This document shows positions 23,591 to 34,100 of a stretch of DNA of 64,000 nt, piece after piece. Location of the stretch: contig NC_092811.1 in assembly GCF_040954645.1 (NCBI RefSeq), forward strand, positions 116,695,343 through 116,759,342, given 5' to 3'. Made by a program: the position numbers and the translations under genes. Position 1 is the first letter of the stretch, and every line of letters starts with the position of its first letter. The notes below the pieces were generated by a model. It was not told where the DNA came from. It did no database searches and saw only the letters and a program-made list of their open reading frames with translations. This stretch comes from Diabrotica undecimpunctata (taxonomy: Eukaryota > Arthropoda > Insecta > Coleoptera > Chrysomelidae).

Positions 23591-24951
23591 ATGGCGTCTA
23601 ACGATCAGCTGGATCAATGTTTTGTTGCCAAAAATAAAGATGTTTTAAGCGAAACTTTGCTAACAAATAGTGACAGCGAGTTTTATGATTCAGATAAAGA
23701 CCCGGAATATATGCCTAACGATGAAAATCGGACAATAAAGGGAAGAAATTTGACAAATTATCGAATAAACTACACTTCATATAAACAATGGTAAGTGAAT
23801 TCAGATAACATTTTTTACACGCATGTCGATATTTGGTTATTTGCATGGTAGTTCTATGTACACATAGATTTATATTTTCTTTTTTCTTGCAGAAATCTAA
23901 GATAGCATGTGAAATTCCATCAACATCGTCAGACAAGGATATAAATGAGGAAAATTTGACACGACAAACAACTTAAGTTACAAACACTGAAAAGAAAGGA
24001 CGAAAACGTAAACGTGGAAATAAAAAACAAACCAAAGAAAAGAATAAAAGAAATAGTGGCGAAAGATATCTCAGCTATCGTGGTAAGGGAATGGTACAAA
24101 AAGAGTTTATAGGACCAGACTGCTGTTGTAGAAATAAATGTTTTACACTTTTATCCGAAGATGAAGTGAAAAACATTTTTGAGACATTTTGGAAACTGAG
24201 CAACTTTAATATCCAAAATGCATATATATTTGGCTGCATAGAGCTAAAGCTTAAAGCTCGTAGTACTACTAAAAATACATCTTCAAGGCGAAGTCACACT
24301 GTGATGTATTACATAAGATCCTCTATGACTGGTAAATTACAAATTTGTAAGAAGGCATTCTTAAGCATACATGGGTTACAAAACAATAGAGGAAGAGTTG
24401 AGAATGTTGTAAAATCTATGAAAACTGGTTTATCAACTCCAAAGATGGATGGTAGGGGTTCACACAAAAATCATAAAAGAAAATATACTGATCAACAAAT
24501 TGATTTTGTCAGGTCTTTCATTGAATCATTACCTAAGTACGAGAGCCACTACTCTCGTCAAGATAATCCTAGTACATATTTCATGACATTAGAATATACT
24601 GTAGAGAAATGTTATGATGTTTATAAGCAAGAATGCATCCGACAAGTCAGCAAATGTGTATCTTCAGACAAATTTAGACGTATATTTACCGAAGAATTTA
24701 ATATTAAGTTTAAAAACCCACAAACAGATACCTGCGGTGTTTGTGACAGCATAAACGTCGCTCTTAAAAATGCCGCTTCAAAAACTGATGAAGGCGCTAT
24801 ACAAGAACTAAAATTTAAACAAGAATTGCATCACCGAAAAGCCAAAGCTGGCCAAGACGCCATAAAAATAGATGTGACTGTTTTGCAACGTTTTTATTTG
24901 ATTACTTTTGTGAGTGTTTGCCAAATTTTGTATATACTATTGAAGCTATAG
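23591..24951 (+). pseudogene. uncharacterised transposon ORF (DUF7869-like family), broken
   Basis: An acidic first exon-like ORF (23591-23793) is followed by a plausible intron (GTAAGT donor near 23791, CTTGCAG acceptor at 23892). A long frame follows with an in-frame TAA near 23974 and then is open from 24091 to 24951. Features: basic KRKRGNKKQ stretch, CCCRNKC, SSRRSHTVMYYIRS, GRGSHKNHKR and DTCGVCDS. These resemble a large arthropod family of uncharacterised, transposon-associated proteins, often labelled DUF7869. Splicing would not keep the frame, so I call it a pseudogene. The C-terminus is lost near 24890. Family name held with moderate confidence. Confidence 0.55.
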
Positions 24952-25102
24952 ACATCGATAAATTAATTACCGAAATTCACACACGGCCAGCAATTTGGGA
25001 TATGCGCTCAAATGAATATTCGAATAAAATAAAGAAAAAACGTGCTTGGGAAGAGGTTGCCCACAGTTTTATTTCGGAAGATGCTTTTCTGGACCATCTT
25101 TA
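24930..25102 (+). pseudogene. MADF domain fragment
   Basis: In a different frame from the preceding ORF: IDIDKLITEIHTRP, IWDMRSNEYSNKIK and AWEEVAHSF. This is the MADF (Adf-1-like, Myb/SANT-related) DNA-binding signature. MADF proteins occur as host regulators and as the accessory DNA-binding protein of PIF/Harbinger transposons. Only one domain is present. A PIF/Harbinger-like transposase start lies 1.1 kb away on the other strand, which favours the transposon origin. Confidence 0.6.
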
Positions 25103-25149
25103 ATTTCGTTAACTGACTTGTAAAACATTCCTTTATTTTTTCATTCATT

Positions 25150-25530
25150 AACTATAGGATGTATCCAATATCTCCAAAATCAGGGATGCAAACAGCATCA
25201 TCATGCCAGTCTTAACGTACGCCTCAGCAGCGTGGGGACATACCTGCAAGTCGAATAGGATGAAGATTCAGAGATCTCAAAATCAAATCATATGAGACGA
25301 TTTAAAAATACCAAAATATGTACCTCTAAGATACGTATTCAGAGACTCAGGACAAACCAGGATCTTACGGACGCTAGACGAAAGAGCATATGATATATTT
25401 AACGGATTAACAAATCACCCTAGTAGAATGCTAAGAAAGCTGACAAACTACAACGAAAACATCAGGACGGTACACAGAAGACCAAAACAACAAATAGCAA
25501 GATATAGGGAGAACCCAAATGAACAATAAA
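25150..25530 (+). pseudogene. jockey-like reverse transcriptase C-terminal fragment
   Basis: Reads IMPVLTYASAAWGHTCKS near 25198, then after one stop LKIPKYVPLRYVFRDSG and ERAYDIFNGLTNHPS, the thumb and tail of jockey-clade reverse transcriptases. Both ends are lost. Confidence 0.65.
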
Positions 25531-26216
25531 GTATGTAATGGTGCATAGTCGTCAAAACCTCAAGATGAAGAAAGATAGGAAACCGACCAAAAATTTGGTC
25601 GTGCAAAAAAAATTTTTATATTGTATCTATAACTTTCATCATAGACCAAATATGGAGGGCCCATCTGGCTCTACATATACCGCACCAGCGGAATAGGCCC
25701 TTAAGGCAGATCAGGTGAATACTGATATTCTCGCGAAATCCGAGCACTGAGGTCCTGTGCGGCATGCAGGGGCTCAGTGGCCGGACCCTACTCGGGTGCT
25801 CGGCCGGCGAGGAGAACAAAATTTATTTTGCCAAATCGGCGACCGAGCACACACTCTTTTCCGAACCTAGAGTCGTCAGCCAAGGCTGGGGGCTCTATGG
25901 TCGGAACACACGCTTTTTTCTTTTGTTTTAGGGATTCAAGTCCCGAAGTCATGATAGAGTAACTTCAATAGAATCAGTAAAGTAAATAGGGAGAAAAGCG
26001 GTGTGGCTACCCCTACAGTTAGGTGGCATAACCACAGCCATTAAAAACAGAGGGTGTTCCATTACCCAGGACACCTTAAGTAACTATCAGATCATAAGCC
26101 TCCACACGTAAGTCACACGATGAGCAGGGGTGGAGGATAAACCTGGGGGTCAGATAGGTACCACTTCGACTAGCGAAGTGTGACCGGTTTGATCTTCGGA
26201 CATGTGGATCCCATTC
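25531..26216. other. GC-rich island of unknown origin
   Basis: 25640-25900 is much richer in GC than the rest of the window, with repeated GGTCGGA/GGCCGGA words (GCTCAGTGGCCGGACCCTAC and a similar word near 25890) resembling the 18890 island. A hairpin CACTTCG-ACTAG-CGAAGTG occupies 26162-26180. It may be a 5' untranslated part of a LINE family; no coding sequence is recognised. Confidence 0.4.
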
Positions 26217-26218
26217 TT

Positions 26219-26388
26219 AGATTGGTATACACATGTTCCTAGGGGCAGGGTTGATCACTGCGTGTGTGTGTATCCAATATCTGCGTTTCTTCTTCTTCTT
26301 CGATCTAATATGAAGTAAACTTGAACTTATTAGGAAAAACAAATCGTCGTCACTTTCACTAGATGATTTTAGAGACATCATCATGGCA
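26219..26388 (-). pseudogene. PIF/Harbinger-like transposase N-terminal fragment
   Basis: Minus-strand reading gives MMMSLKSSSESDDDLFFL then RSKKKKKRRYWIHT and INPAPRN. A Ser/Asp-rich start followed by a basic RRYWIHP-like motif is characteristic of Harbinger-type nucleases. It stops there, with no DDE domain in this window. Confidence 0.5.
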
Positions 26389-26597
26389 AAACTACTGCCA
26401 CTGTTAAACCGCCGCATGTGTTTTAAGCCGCGCGGCAACCGACGAGGCGCAGACGCGGCACAAGCCGCCCTGTCTGTGTTTAACCTTAGGTATTCATCAA
26501 AACTTCTTATTCTATCGCCCCAATATTTTCTTCGAAAAAGTTTTTGTATCAGCAAGTTCAATTTTAAAATACCAACGGTGGTGGCCCGTATTATATA

Positions 26598-26701
26598 CAG
26601 TACGTTCAACCAACTTACACCTCTAATCGATTAACGGTATTCGCAGAAAACCTTTCGTTGTAGTAAAAGGCACGGTAAACTGCACTTGTGTTCTCCATAA
26701 T
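26598..26701 (+). repeat. left terminal inverted repeat, Tc1-like copy 1
   Basis: About 104 bp. Its partner on copy 2 shares the long block GCAGAAAACCTTTCGTTGTA. The target-type TA dinucleotide is at 26596-26597. Confidence 0.75.
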
Positions 26702-27346
26702 ATTTAACACTTTGCTAAATTTTAAGTATAAAATAAATATATGTGTCATTAACCCGTTGTTCATAGTTTTGCATATTTTGTTACATTTTTTTAATAAATA
26801 GTATTCTTGCGTAATGTTATTTAACGTAAATTTCTTTCACCTATTTCTTTAATAATTTTTTTCTCAAACAAATACTACCGTACTAAGGATAATTTATTTT
26901 CAAAGTGATACACAAAAGTACTAAAATATCACTTTTAATTTTTGTTAAAAAATACTTCGGGAAAAACTAGAACATTTTGTCAATTTAAATTGTGGGGGTT
27001 AGATTGACCATATATCTGTTAGAGTGTACCGTTTTTGAGACCTCTGCGATTACGGGTTAAAGTTAGGGTGTTGGTAAATATATTTAACTTTTTATTTTCA
27101 AATGAGAGTACTAAAAATAAAATAATTATGGGAAATATTTTATTTTGTTTATGCACGGTTTCCAACATAATTAAATTACAATCGGCATTCCTAATTATCA
27201 TTAGTCTAATTTGCTTAATGTGTTTAGGATCTTTGTAAGCGGTTATATTATATTTTACCTCTCAAGCACAACAGTTAGACAGTTTTTGTCATATTGATCT
27301 GAACTCAGTATATTGTAATTCAAACGTGTAGTTTCAAGTTACCGTC

Positions 27347-27838
27347 ATGCTTAGACGTAAGTTGGATACTGATGAATTAATTGCAAATGTGCATAAATAC
27401 TTTACCATGGAAAGAGACAATGGTGGACGTTTAAAGTCAATATTATGTATAAATCAACGCGTTTGTGACGCACTCGGCATAAGTGAAAGTAAACTAAAAA
27501 CTGTAATAAAGACTGTCAGAGATTCTCAAGAAGATCTTCCTGTGACTGAGTATCACGAGGACAAGAAAATAACTAGCAAATATTCTAGGAGCATTGACTT
27601 ACCTGATGCACAAAAATTTTAAATTCGCAATTATTTGTATCGAATTCGTGAAAACAATCAACACGTCAGTTTAGATATTTTACTGGCCAAAATAAGAGAT
27701 AGACAAGTCTCTGAAATTAAGAGGACTAGCCTTTGGAAAGTGTTGAGACATTTACGATTTAAATTTAAAAAAGAAAATAATAGGTTACTTTTGTGCAAAA
27801 GGAGTAGTGTGGTTCACAAAAAAATTATTTTTTTGAGA
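27347..27838 (+). pseudogene. Tc1/mariner-like transposase N-terminal half (one stop)
   Basis: The frame starts at ATG 27347 and includes two helix-turn-helix-like segments (VCDALGISESKLKTVIKTVR and VSLDILLAKIRDR), interrupted by a TAA at 27620-27622. It continues to RTSLWKVLRHLRFKFKKEN, the linker that precedes the DDE core in this group. It matches copy 2 up to about 27838 and then diverges. The N-terminal half binds the terminal repeats in related enzymes. Confidence 0.7.
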
Positions 27839-27905
27839 TTGTTCTTAAGCTATTTTCTTGTGGCATTTTAAAGTAATATATAATATATAATATTTATACA
27901 TAATT

Positions 27906-28375
27906 CTTCTTCTTCATGTGCCGAGCTCGATTATCGAGCGTTGGCTATCAAATTGGCTATAGTAATTTTGTTGACGGCAGCTCAGAAAAGAGATGCAGAG
28001 GATCTGTTAAACCAATCTCCCAGGTTTCTAAGCCATGACGTTCTTCTTCGACCTGGCCCTCTTCTTCTGTCTATCTTGCCTTGTATTATTAAATGGAGTA
28101 TATTATATCTCTCTGGGTGGCGCATAACATGGCCAAAATATTCAAGTTTACGATTTTTAACTGTTTTGACGACTTCCGTAACTTTTCCCATCCGATGCAA
28201 AACAACTTCGTTACGAACTCTATCCACCCAACTTCTTTGTAGGATTCTCCGATACACCCAGATTTCAAAGGCTTCCAGTTCCTTGAGAAGTGTATCCGTC
28301 AAAGTCCAACCTTCGACACCATACAAAAGAGTAGAGAATACATAACATAACATCTTATTAATCTAATTTTCAGAC
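27906..28375 (-). mobile_element. RTE-like LINE 3' fragment with 12-bp target duplication
   Basis: Minus-strand frame from 28353 gives LYGVEGWTLTD, WVYRRILQRSWVDRV, EYFGHVMRHPERYN and RRGPGRRRTSWLRNLGDWF, like the C-terminus of the element at 655-3260. It ends in a (GAA)n tail at 27906. TTATACATAATT flanks it on both sides (27894-27905 and 28376-28387). This is a heavily 5'-truncated but cleanly inserted copy. Confidence 0.85.
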
Positions 28376-28443
28376 TTATACATAATTATACATAATTACT
28401 ATTTATTATTACATACTATACATAATTACTCTTTACTTGGTAC

Positions 28444-28600
28444 TCTTGGTTAGTTAAAAATAATATGAATTTTCCGGAATACGCCTTCAAATCAGAGCTA
28501 CTGGAAATTTCGAATCGCAATGAAAAACCAACAGTTTATATAGATGATCAAATTGTATCAAGTTATGGACATCAAGTACTACGGTTACTTTTTACGGTTA
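28444..28600 (+). pseudogene. Tc1-like transposase fragment (between D2 and E)
   Basis: Matches 41341-41480 of copy 2 at roughly 90%: NFPEYAFKSELLEIS then a VYI-DQIVSSYGHQVL-like stretch. The sequence between this and the N-terminal half is missing. Confidence 0.7.
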
Positions 28601-28682
28601 CTAAAAAGTTTTACTTTTTAGTTTAATATCTCGTTTATTTCAGAGGTCGTTTATTTCATTTTATTTTGAGAGATCAACTATA

Positions 28683-29338
28683 GACCAAATACATATGTTA
28701 AGAGGTATACATGAAAAATGTGTTGAATATAATATACCTATTTACAACTTGTGTATCGATTTCAAACAGGCGTTTGATGGAGTAGATCGACAAAAGATGT
28801 TAAAGCAACTATCTATGTTAGGGATACCCAATAAGTTGGTTAAACTTATACAAATGACTTTGGAGGGTTCCAAAGCTATGGTGAGAATAGATGGAGATAT
28901 GACGCAGGCCTTTGATATTGAAAATGGAGTTAGACAAGGTGATGCCTTATCAACAACACATTTTAATCTAACTTTAGAAGCTGTTGTTAGAAAACTGGAT
29001 ATAAACGGCTGTATTAATACAAGATCAATGCAAATATGCGCATATGAGGATGGTGTTGCCATAATAAGATGCAACAAAAGGGTATTAAGCAAAAAAGTTA
29101 TAGAACTGAAACGAGAAGCTGCTACGTTTGGACTATATATAAATGAAAGCAAAACAAAATGCACAAAAATCGAATGAACATGAGAATCTGAAGGTAGACA
29201 ACCATACCTACAAATATGCCTCCACTTTTCCCTACCTAGGTTCAATAATAAATGACAACAACAATATCAGTCAAGAAATACAAGCACGGATTCTTAGCGG
29301 TAATAAGTGCTTTTATGCATACAAAGACTTAATGAAAA
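28683..29338 (+). pseudogene. LINE reverse transcriptase, first part, mutated active site
   Basis: Reads TIDQIHMLRGIHEKC, NLCIDFKQAFDGVDR near 28750, IENGVRQGDALS near 28918, then the catalytic box as YEDG (near 29041) where family members have YADD. Loss of the second position aspartate pair makes it inactive. A TGA near 29175 and shifts follow before YPLG-like FPYLGSIINDNN near 29229. It breaks at the ribozyme insertion. Confidence 0.8.
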
Positions 29339-29550
29339 TCCGTAAAATAGTTTCGGAACACAATTCAGATAACTGCCTTAATCTGAGCCTTCTATAAATT
29401 GCAAGGCATAGCCAGACGTTGATAAAGATGTTAATAGAGACAGATATTAACATCTTTATCAACATCTAGCTATGCCTTGCAATTTATAGAAGGCTCAGGT
29501 TAAGGCAGTTATCTGAATTGTGTTTCGAAACTATTTTACGGATTTAATAT
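29339..29550. repeat. inverted repeat at the 5' end of the ribozyme element
   Basis: About 100-bp arms (29339-29437 and 29449-29550), nearly perfect, separated by about 11 bp; shared words include GCCTTGCAATTTATAGAAGG. The transcript would form a long hairpin. Inverted partial copies are common at Penelope insertions. Confidence 0.8.
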
Positions 29551-29645
29551 CAGATGTCGCTATTGCGTCCGTTTCGAAGCCATTTTATTGTTGCTTCTTA
29601 AGACAGGAAAGATCTATTTTTCACGTTAAGAACGCCTATGAATAA

Positions 29646-29687
29646 CTGTTCTGATGAGCTTTATTAAAGCGAAATACGTATAAACAG
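29646..29687 (+). ncRNA. type I hammerhead ribozyme, copy 1
   Basis: All core positions are present: stem I strand CTGTT, core CTGATGA (29651-29657), stem II GCTTT-ATT-AAAGC, core GAA with A15.1 (29671-29674), a stem III of four pairs formed by the palindrome ATACGTAT with no loop, predicted cleavage after A29682, and the stem I partner AACAG. With no stem III loop a single hammerhead would be strained, so cleavage as a dimer is likely. Confidence 0.85.
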
Positions 29688-30044
29688 ATACATAGACGAT
29701 TTGTACGTGAAATGGAATCTTTACTGTCTTTTTCATTTTATTCGGATCTACTCTGTATGAGTACAAGAAACCAATTCGCTAACGATTTCTGCTTAGTTGA
29801 GGAGACATGTCGTGGAATGCAAATTTTAGATTCCCCATGTCTCTATTAACATCTTTATCAACGTCTGGCTATGCCTTGCAATTTATAGAAGGCTGAGATT
29901 AAGGCAGTTATCTGAATTGTGTTTCGAAACTATTTTACGGATTTAATATCAGATGTCGCTATTTCGTCCGTTTCGAAGCCATTTTATTGTTGCTTCTTAA
30001 GACAGGAAAGATCTATTTTTCACGTTGAGAACGCCTATGAATAA

Positions 30045-30086
30045 CTGTTCTGATGAGCTTTATTAAAGCGAAATACGTATAAACAG
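30045..30086 (+). ncRNA. type I hammerhead ribozyme, copy 2
   Basis: Identical to copy 1 in stems and core, with predicted cleavage after A30081. The distance between the two cleavage sites is 399 nt, so a transcript across both would release a 399-nt monomer able to circularise. Confidence 0.85.
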
Positions 30087-30143
30087 ATACATAGACGATT
30101 TGTACGTGAAATGGAATATTTACTGTCTTTTTCATTTCAACTC

Positions 30144-30635
30144 AATGAAAAGTAAGTTAATGAATCATGAGTCTAAGCTGAGAATCTACAAAACAGTAAT
30201 TAGACCATTGGTCACACATGGATGTGAAACGTGGACCCTCTCAACCTCTGATGAAAATCAACTGAGAATATTTGAGCGCAAATACTAAGGAAGATATTTG
30301 GAACAACCCAATGCAGCGATGGTTCGTGAAGAATTAAAATGAACCACGAGCTGGATGAACTAATGCAGAGCGCAGATATTGTCAGATTTGTAAAGTCACA
30401 AAGACTAAACTGGCTTGGTCACCTAGAAAAAATGCCAGATAATCGAGCTGTAAAAGTAGTCCAGAGATGGAAGCCCCAAGGAAACAGAACAAGAGGAAGG
30501 CCCCGTAAAAGATGGATAGACGACGTAGAGAGGGCTCTTAAAACCATGAACATCAGGCAGTGGCGAAGGAAAGTATCCGGCAGGGCAGAATGGAAGAACA
30601 TTGTTAAGCAGGCCAAGACTCACAAAGGGTTGTAG
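30144..30635 (+). pseudogene. LINE reverse transcriptase C-terminus (after the insertion)
   Basis: Continues the interrupted thumb: MNHESKLRIYKTVIRPLV, THGCETWTLST, then after a stop and a shift NWLGHLEKMPDNR, GRPRKRWIDDVERALK and the end KTHKGL at 30635. The stop is followed by the (GAA)n tail. Confidence 0.8.
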
Positions 30636-30672
30636 CGCCTTTAGAAGAAGAAGAAGAAGATCTCGTTTATTT

Positions 30673-31068
30673 AATATTACTCAAATCAAAATATTCACAG
30701 AATAGTTGTTTCTCGAAGTGAAGGATCCCAATTTTTGCGCCCCTCAAAAGTTAGTATGGGTTCCAGGGCACCTGCAGAACCCGCTGTGGCCACGCCTATA
30801 ATTTGTTTCATCAGTTAGTTTTATGACCACTTAATGCAGTTTTATTAAACTTTTGATTTTTTTAAATACAATTAATGTCGGCCTGAAAGGGATAACTTCC
30901 TGTTTTAAACATCTTTTCATAAATAAGAAGCTCTTTGACCTATTAGATTTACAAACACCTAAATAAATTAGAAAAAAAGTTTATATATTTGAGAAAATAT
31001 TATTGTGTTTCTCTTATCACGAAAATTTCTTGAACTTTATAGTCAGAAAATTACGTAAATGGACCAGG
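30673..31068. other. upstream flank of the first inhibitor gene
   Basis: Non-coding. It shows no transposon signature and is likely to be original host sequence containing distal promoter parts. Confidence 0.4.
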
Positions 31069-31107
31069 TTTATCGGCGATTATGCAATCGTCGATAAAAG
31101 TATAAAA
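31069..31107 (+). promoter_or_regulatory. core promoter: GATA-type dyad and TATA box
   Basis: TATAAAA at 31101-31107 lies 60 bp before the start codon. Directly upstream is a dyad of 12-bp arms, TTTATCGGCGAT at 31069-31080 and ATCGTCGATAAA at 31087-31098 (11 of 12 complementary), placing two GATA-type sites back to back. The CGATAAA-TATA arrangement recurs in the second gene. GATA factors drive many insect gut genes, so gut expression is a reasonable inference. Confidence 0.6.
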
Positions 31108-31166
31108 TAAAACATAGTCAAATCAAACTTGTATTACTGTTCTTAAAGTAAAGTGTTCAATACAAA

Positions 31167-34100
31167 ATGTTTAAATATTTATTACTTTTTGTGGTTGCTG
31201 TTGCTTTAGCTACCGACACGTATTTGTCCGACGACGAAGAGTTTGAAAAATTCAAGGTGAGTTTAGAGTTTCACACAAAATATAAAATTGAGTTTTATAT
31301 AATTTTATCTAACATTTTAGTACCTATTATAGTATAGTATAGTTTAATATAGTATAATATATATGTCTTCTATATAGCATGCTCTTCTTACGTTTTCGCT
31401 TCTCTCCCTATCTAACAGACTTTTCCCTGATATTCGTCGGAGTATTTTCATCTCTGTTGTTTCTAGTAGTAGTCTCGTTTTAGATGTGTCAGATCTTGTC
31501 TCCGCCGGGTATGTTAATATAGGTCTAATTGCTTCTTTATAGATTCTTGTTTTTGTGTTTTGTCTTATATGTTTGTTCTTCCAGATTGTGTCATTAAGAG
31601 ATCCGCCACTTTACGTGCTTTTAAGCTTTGTTGTCGTACTTCTTCTTCAACATCTCCGTAACTAGTTATATCTATTCTAAACTATATCTAATAGATATCT
31701 AAACCTTGCGTCCTGCTTTATTATTTTTCCATCAATTTCAATTTTACATCTTAGTGGGTAGATCTTGTCATACATTTGGTTTTGTCTGCTGATATTATCA
31801 TATTGTATTTCTTGGCTGTTGTATTGAAGATATGTGTTAATCTTTGGAGCTCGTCTTCTGTCTTGGCGATTAATGCAGCGTCGTCTGCATAACATAACAT
31901 GTATTTGGATTTCTTTGTTCCCCATTCTGTAACCATGACCTTTACGTACTGCTTGTATTATTATATTAAAGAGAAGTGGATTTAACGAGTCACTCTTTCT
32001 GAATCCGCTTTGTACTGGTATACACTGTGTTAGTTTTCCATTTATCTTTGCCCGTATTCGATTATGGAAGTAGATGTTTTCGATGGTTTGTATAATATTG
32101 ATTGGTATGTTTCTTTTATACAGTAGGTGTAAGACGTCTTCGACTTGGATGCGATCGAAAGCCTTGGTCAGGTCTATAAAACATAGATATGCTGATTTAT
32201 TGTACTTGGTGGCCTTTTTTGTGATATATTTTAGTACAAATATGGCGTCTACGCAGGATCTTTCGGATTTGAATCCTTATTTTTCATCTGATAAAGTTGT
32301 TAGTTTATTGATTTTGTTGGTTAGGTCTTTTGTGGTAACCTTAAGTGCTGTGTTTAGTAGATTTATACCTCTATAAATGTTGGGGTCTTCTTTATCTTCT
32401 TTCTTGAACATTGATATCATTATGCTGTTTCTCCATGCGTCTGGTATCTTGCAGTGCAATATTAGTTTTTGTATAAGTTTTGTCATCTCTATTAATTCTA
32501 TCTGGTTATTGTGTTGATTATTACTTTTCTTTCCTTTTAACAGTTCGGTAAGGTATCTTTCCCATTCATATGCTGGTATGTTATTGTATTCCTTTAATTC
32601 TGCCATTTCTTTCCGTTGATTTCTTGGACGTGTACGAACTCATCACTTTATAGCCCCCCATAAAATTATTAGATCCTCTGAGGTATAGTAAACTGATCAC
32701 CGGCATCCTTTGGAGATAGGTAAACTCATCACCAGAATTTTTGCCCCAAGGCGCTGATTTCTAATGCGGGTAGTAATTTATTAAAGTAAGTAATTTATTA
32801 AATTTAGAAGTTATTTTAAGCAAATTGCTTTAAAATAGATATTAATATCGGGTTTCTTACGGTGTGGCCTATTAGACGTATCTGCCAATCTAAACGGTTT
32901 TGAGATCTGAAAGTTCAGTTGCATAGGTTTTCGATAGTGAATTTTATGAGCATGTGCTGTTTCCGTTTATATCGAAAATAGTTCTCAATTTATTAACTAA
33001 TTAGAAATCTATTTATTATGACAGAATTAACCAAAATGTTTAAGTACAGTTTCCTGGTTTTTATAAACGGTCAAATCCAACTTAATGAAACATTATCCTG
33101 TGAAAACAGCAAAAAAATTTAAAATAAAATGTCTCAAAAACTTAAAACATGAAACTGAACTTAAAATTGTTAGCCAATATGAAAATAAAGAAAACTATAA
33201 AAATTTTAAACAATACGAAATCTATATGGGTATGCAAAAGAAAATAAATAATAAAAAATGTTTTTTTAAGGTGAGAAATTGAAAAAAATGAAATGAAAAA
33301 AATGAAAAATGAAACATTTTATTTGCAGTATAATTTACTTTTACAAGTTTTCATGATATCTGTATAACACAAATTTCACAAATTCTTTATCGAAAATTTC
33401 GTTCCTACACAGCTATTCTAACTTTTCACGTAAGACGTCTTCAGCCTGCTTGTAATGAGTGTACGGACAGGTACATGTAAACTCTGCAGTTTTATGTACA
33501 TCATTGTTTAGTACTGTAGAAGCGTAGATACAAAAGTGGGATATTGGAATGGGAGTGGTAAAAGCGGTTGGAAAACGGGAATAAAAGGATTCGCATGGAT
33601 TTGTGGTTAAATGTATATGGCTAGACTGGGATGCCCAAACAGTTAGAGGGAAAAGAGACTCATTACTTATGTAGTTCTCTACTATATAATCGGCCATTTT
33701 CATAAATGAAGGCAGGTTAGGGATACCCGTATGAAATCGTTGACAAAACAATAGCCAACTCGTTCTGGGTCCAAAAATGGTCAGCCAAATAAGTGGTGCA
33801 GACACTTGCCGTTGGAATCTCCCCTCTTGTAAATGGTTACCAAACCAAGTTTTTGGATTTTGAGAAACCAACTTTGAGTCAAGTGAAATAAACAAATTCG
33901 CTTCGCAGATGGCCGAACGGCAATTACGGCCTTGTGAATCTAAATTTTTAAAGTCAGCCACAAGTCTTAATGAATTTGAAACGATACTAACTTTTTCGGA
34001 GCAACGAATTAATTGACTAAAGACTGTGACGTAGGTTTCTATGCATTTGTCGGAAAGAACACAATATAAGAGACACGTAATGCACATTTAATAAACTATG

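Larger units (their letters stand above)
26598..28600 (+). mobile_element. Tc1/mariner-like element, copy 1 (left end kept)
   Basis: The left terminal inverted repeat (26598-26701) starts CAGTACGTTCAACCAAC right after a TA. It is complementary to the right end of copy 2 at 41934-42034 (about 85-90% by eye). The transposase relic follows in forward orientation. The right end is missing. A minus-strand LINE (27906-28375) is inserted inside. Confidence 0.75.
29339..30143 (+). mobile_element. hammerhead-ribozyme element (retrozyme or Penelope-LTR-like)
   Basis: An 805-bp insertion flanked by AATGAAAA (29331-29338 and 30144-30151). It holds two direct repeats of 293 bp (29446-29738 and 29845-30137, about 97% alike) separated by 106 bp, giving a repeat period of 399 bp. 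A third, inverted fragment (29339-29437) pairs with the start of the first repeat. Each direct repeat carries a complete type I hammerhead ribozyme. No protein is encoded. Such ribozymes are known from Penelope-like element terminal repeats and from small animal retrozymes; a Penelope partner would supply the enzymes. Confidence 0.8.
28641..30659 (+). mobile_element. LINE with 13-bp target duplication, interrupted by a ribozyme element
   Basis: A 5'-truncated non-LTR element starting in the reverse transcriptase fingers and ending in a (GAA)n tail at about 30644-30659. ATCTCGTTTATTT is duplicated at 28628-28640 and 30660-30672. A later 805-bp insertion (29339-30143) splits its thumb region, and its reading resumes exactly after the insertion. 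Confidence 0.85.

Noticed and set aside
26383..26634. Plus-strand open frame rich in Arg/Ala
   Set aside because: Lies antisense to the Harbinger-like fragment and over the Tc1-like terminal repeat; no domain.
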